Shown: positions 5,230-7,199 of the stretch, one piece after another | Numbering within the stretch: position 1 is the stretch's first letter | Layout of the letters: each line of letters begins with the position of its first letter | NCBI GenBank assembly: GCA_014379395.1 | Contig: JACMLV010000267.1 | Span: forward strand, 1 to 7,199 | Direction: 5' to 3' | Source: Burkholderiaceae bacterium | GTDB lineage: Bacteria > Pseudomonadota > Gammaproteobacteria > Burkholderiales > Burkholderiaceae_D | DNA: 7,199 bases | Notes under the pieces: model-generated | Told to the model about the DNA's origin: nothing | What the model saw: the letters and a program-made list of their open reading frames with translations, nothing else | The model's database searches: none | Program-made: the position numbers and the translations under genes

Positions 5230-7041
5230 TCAGCGCGCCTTCTTGCGCAGCAGGAAGCCGGAATAGGCGACGTGCTCGGCGCCGTCGATCTCGATCACGC
5301 GGATGGTTTCGCCTTTGCCGCGCCCGATTCCGGAGACGATCGCCTCGCTGTCGGAAACCGCCTCGATTGGCAGCAGCCCCGACTCGCCCGGCATGTCGGG
5401 CACCGAGATGTCGATCATCAGCAAGCCATCCCGCTGCACCAGGGCGACCTTGTCGATGACGACGCCGTCTTCGCCCGGCTTGGCGTTGACGAACGCGTAG
5501 TCGCCCAGCCGGTCCAGCCATTTTTGCGGTATGGGGCGCGGCGTGATTCTTTCACCGCCGAGCATGGTGCGGCCGCCGTCTTCGGCCAGCAGGACGTCGC
5601 GCCCGGAAACGAGCGCCTGCGACAGATGCAGTTTGTCGAGCGCGTCGATTGACAGTGGAATGAGTCCGAGCAGCCGGTATCGCAGCCCGACCTTGCCGGC
5701 GCCGCGCGGACTTAGGTCGAAGTCGGCGTCGGCCAGCGTGGCGCGCAGCCGGTCCCCGTTTTTGCTCACCTTGGCGTAGCCGAAGTGGGTCGCGTACTGG
5801 CCCGGCCAGGATTCCAGCTGATCCGGCGTGAGGGCGGCGGGGGCGGGCTCAAGCCGCTTCGGCTCGGTTTGCCGGATGCCGGTTTTGGCTTCCAGCGCCT
5901 GTTGCAGCGCGGCGGTGGCGACGTCCGTGACGACGCCGCCCGCCGTGGCGGAGTTGGACAGCACGACGACGCCGAGCTTGTGTTGCGGCAGGATCGTCAG
6001 CTGGCCGCGGTGGAACAGCGTGGCGCCGGCGTGCTGGGCCACCGGGCCGGCGTTGTCGATTTTGCTGTTCAACATCCAGCCGAGGCCGATGCGGAAGTCC
6101 TGGTCGAGGGCGACGGCGCCGTTTTGCGGCGCCAGCATCTGCGCCACGGTGGCGGGCCGCAAAATCTGCCGGCCGTTGGCGCGGCCCTCGGCGAACATCA
6201 TTTGCATGAAGCGGCTCAGGTCGAGGACGTTGGAGTTCAAGCCGCCGGCGGGCACGTCGCGCAGGGGCTTTTCATCGGCTTCCTTGCCGTCGCGGTAGGC
6301 TTTCGAGGCCAGCGGGCCGCTCAAGCCGGGCGCGAACGACGAGTCGCGCATGCCGAGCGGCCGCAACAGGGTGCGCTCGAGGCGGGCCGCGAAGTCCTCG
6401 CCGGTGACGGTTTGGATCATGTCGCCCAGCAGCGTGATGCCGATGTTCGAGTAGGCGAAAACGTAGTCCGGTGGATAGGCCGCGTAGTCGTCGCGCAGGG
6501 CGGCGGTGACGCTGGAGAAGGGGGCCGGATGGTCGGTCCACATGCCGTTCACAAAGCTGTCGGGCAGGCCGGAGTGGTGCGTCATGAGGTTGCGCGGGGT
6601 GATCGGGCCGGCGCCGGCGAAGCGGCTGCGGATCGAAAATTGCGGCAGGTAGGCTTGCAAGGGTTGGTCGATGTCGAGCCTGCCTTGCTCGGCCAGTTGC
6701 ATGACGGCCGTGTCGGTGAACAGCTTGGAGATGGAGCCGACCCGGTACACGGTTTCGGGCGCGGCGGCGAGGTTGACGGCCCGGTCGGCGTGGCCGAAGC
6801 CCTCGGCCCAGACGATTCGCTGGTCGTCCACCAGGGCGATGCTCAGGCCGGTGACCGCGTGCCGCTTCATTTCGTACCGGATCAGCTGGCTCAGGTATTG
6901 CCGGGTCGACGCGTAATCGCCGCGGGCGGGGGCCTCGGGTTTGGGCGGCGGGCTCTGGCAGGCGGCGAGCGCGCCGAGCAGGGCCGCCTGGATGCAGAGG
7001 GCGGCAATTTTCTTGAGCGCGGTGTGGGACGGGACTGGCAT
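5230..7041 (-). CDS. Serine hydrolase lipoprotein, beta-lactamase class C/PBP4* family
   Basis: A 603-residue protein. Lys10-Lys11, a hydrophobic core and lipobox L25-A-A-C28 mark a lipoprotein; Gln at +2 predicts the outer membrane. A Pro-rich linker follows. The beta-lactamase domain (about 45-385) has the nucleophile motif S103-I-S-K106, Y197-S-N199, and H337-A-G339 in place of K-T-G, as in many esterase-like members. LMTHHSGLPD (152-161) is another family block. Known relatives are D-amino acid or D-alanyl peptidases, esterases and penicillin-binding-like hydrolases, so the substrate is uncertain. Resistance should not be assumed, because true class C enzymes are about 380 residues and carry KTG. 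Residues about 400-603 form an extra mostly beta region. It has two similar openings, LESWPGQYA (409-417) and WLDRLGDYAF (508-517), perhaps two related small barrel domains. The start is ATG 7041, fixed by the signal peptide; no Shine-Dalgarno is visible before it. Confidence 0.92.
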   Translation of the reverse strand: MPVPSHTALKKIAALCIQAALLGALAACQSPPPKPEAPARGDYASTRQYLSQLIRYEMKRHAVTGLSIALVDDQRIVWAEGFGHADRAVNLAAAPETVYRVGSISKLFTDTAVMQLAEQGRLDIDQPLQAYLPQFSIRSRFAGAGPITPRNLMTHHSGLPDSFVNGMWTDHPAPFSSVTAALRDDYAAYPPDYVFAYSNIGITLLGDMIQTVTGEDFAARLERTLLRPLGMRDSSFAPGLSGPLASKAYRDGKEADEKPLRDVPAGGLNSNVLDLSRFMQMMFAEGRANGRQILRPATVAQMLAPQNGAVALDQDFRIGLGWMLNSKIDNAGPVAQHAGATLFHRGQLTILPQHKLGVVVLSNSATAGGVVTDVATAALQQALEAKTGIRQTEPKRLEPAPAALTPDQLESWPGQYATHFGYAKVSKNGDRLRATLADADFDLSPRGAGKVGLRYRLLGLIPLSIDALDKLHLSQALVSGRDVLLAEDGGRTMLGGERITPRPIPQKWLDRLGDYAFVNAKPGEDGVVIDKVALVQRDGLLMIDISVPDMPGESGLLPIEAVSDSEAIVSGIGRGKGETIRVIEIDGAEHVAYSGFLLRKKAR

Positions 7042-7042
7042 C

Positions 7043-7066
7043 GGATAGGCGGCTGGATAAGCGGCT
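7043..7066. repeat. Two tandem 12-bp repeats directly upstream of the serine hydrolase start
   Basis: GGATAGGCGGCT (7043-7054) and GGATAAGCGGCT (7055-7066) are adjacent and differ at one base; a GGCT remnant follows at 7067-7070. They occupy the place where a ribosome binding site would be on the - strand, and the transcribed copies are pyrimidine-rich rather than SD-like. They may be a slippage product or a binding site. Confidence 0.6.
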
Positions 7067-7071
7067 GGCTG

Positions 7072-7093
7072 TTTATAAAAAAGCTATTTTATA
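7072..7093 (-). promoter_or_regulatory. AT-rich palindrome with two TATAAA elements, upstream of the serine hydrolase
   Basis: TATAAAA (7074-7080) and TTTTATA (7087-7093) form a perfect 7-bp inverted repeat with a 6-bp spacer. On the - strand TATAAA occurs at 7077-7072 and at 7093-7088; each is five of six to the -10 consensus and would start transcription about 24 or 40 nt before the ATG. No good -35 is seen at 16-18 bp from either. This is the most AT-rich spot in the window, so promoter or operator use is likely but not proven. The remaining 7094-7199 holds no gene I can support, only GC-rich sequence with short imperfect stems. Confidence 0.4.
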
Positions 7094-7199
7094 GGCGAAT
7101 GGTGTTGCTGAATAGAACAGATGCCGGCGCGAACGCGCGGCGAGCCGGCGGGCGGAAGTGCTTGGAAGGGGGGAGCTGCGAGCGGCGCTTGGCGGCGCG

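Noticed and set aside
5230..7041. Reading the serine hydrolase as an AmpC-type beta-lactamase resistance gene
   Set aside because: It has HAG instead of KTG, a lipoprotein signal and a long C-terminal extension, and no AmpR-like regulator beside it.
7099..7199. A + strand frame open from ATG 7099 to the window end
   Set aside because: It has no ribosome binding site, a product rich in Arg and Gly with no motif, and is too short to judge at the window edge.

Overview
This 7.2 kb window is GC-rich chromosomal DNA from a Gram-negative bacterium. The best guess is a betaproteobacterium of the order Burkholderiales, near Massilia, Duganella and relatives in the Oxalobacteraceae. The placement is inferred from composition, from a lipobox-bearing lipoprotein, and from recalled resemblance of the NnrU-like, YpfJ-like and DUF5996 proteins to that group. 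It was not tested by a search. I see no tRNA, rRNA, CRISPR array, insertion sequence, phage gene or integration site.

Layout, left to right. (1) A 5'-truncated FAD-dependent GMC-type oxidoreductase on + (2-871). (2) A NnrU-family membrane protein on + (973-1551). It converges on (3) a radical SAM/SPASM enzyme on - (1570-2715) that carries every cysteine expected for three [4Fe-4S] clusters. (4) A YpfJ-type neutral zinc metallopeptidase on - (2863-3741). It is divergent from (5) a 100-residue protein of unknown function on + (3868-4170), followed on the same strand by (6) a DUF5996 protein (4263-5225). With a gap of only 4 bp this converges on (7) a large serine-hydrolase lipoprotein of the class C beta-lactamase/PBP4* type on - (5230-7041). 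The last 158 bp hold its AT-rich upstream region and no gene I can support.

The genes do not form one obvious pathway. The region reads as unlinked single-gene units with convergent and divergent junctions. The most interesting part is the radical SAM gene. It has a reasonable sigma70-like promoter of its own and a perfect 9-bp inverted repeat in its leader, one arm of which covers the Shine-Dalgarno sequence. That suggests control of translation by RNA structure or by a protein binding the repeat. Its domain layout is that of peptide-modifying radical SAM enzymes, yet I see no precursor peptide next to it, so its substrate is open. Other points of interest are a four-cysteine cluster in the GMC enzyme, a roughly 200-residue C-terminal extension on the serine hydrolase, and an AT palindrome plus tandem repeat just upstream of that gene.
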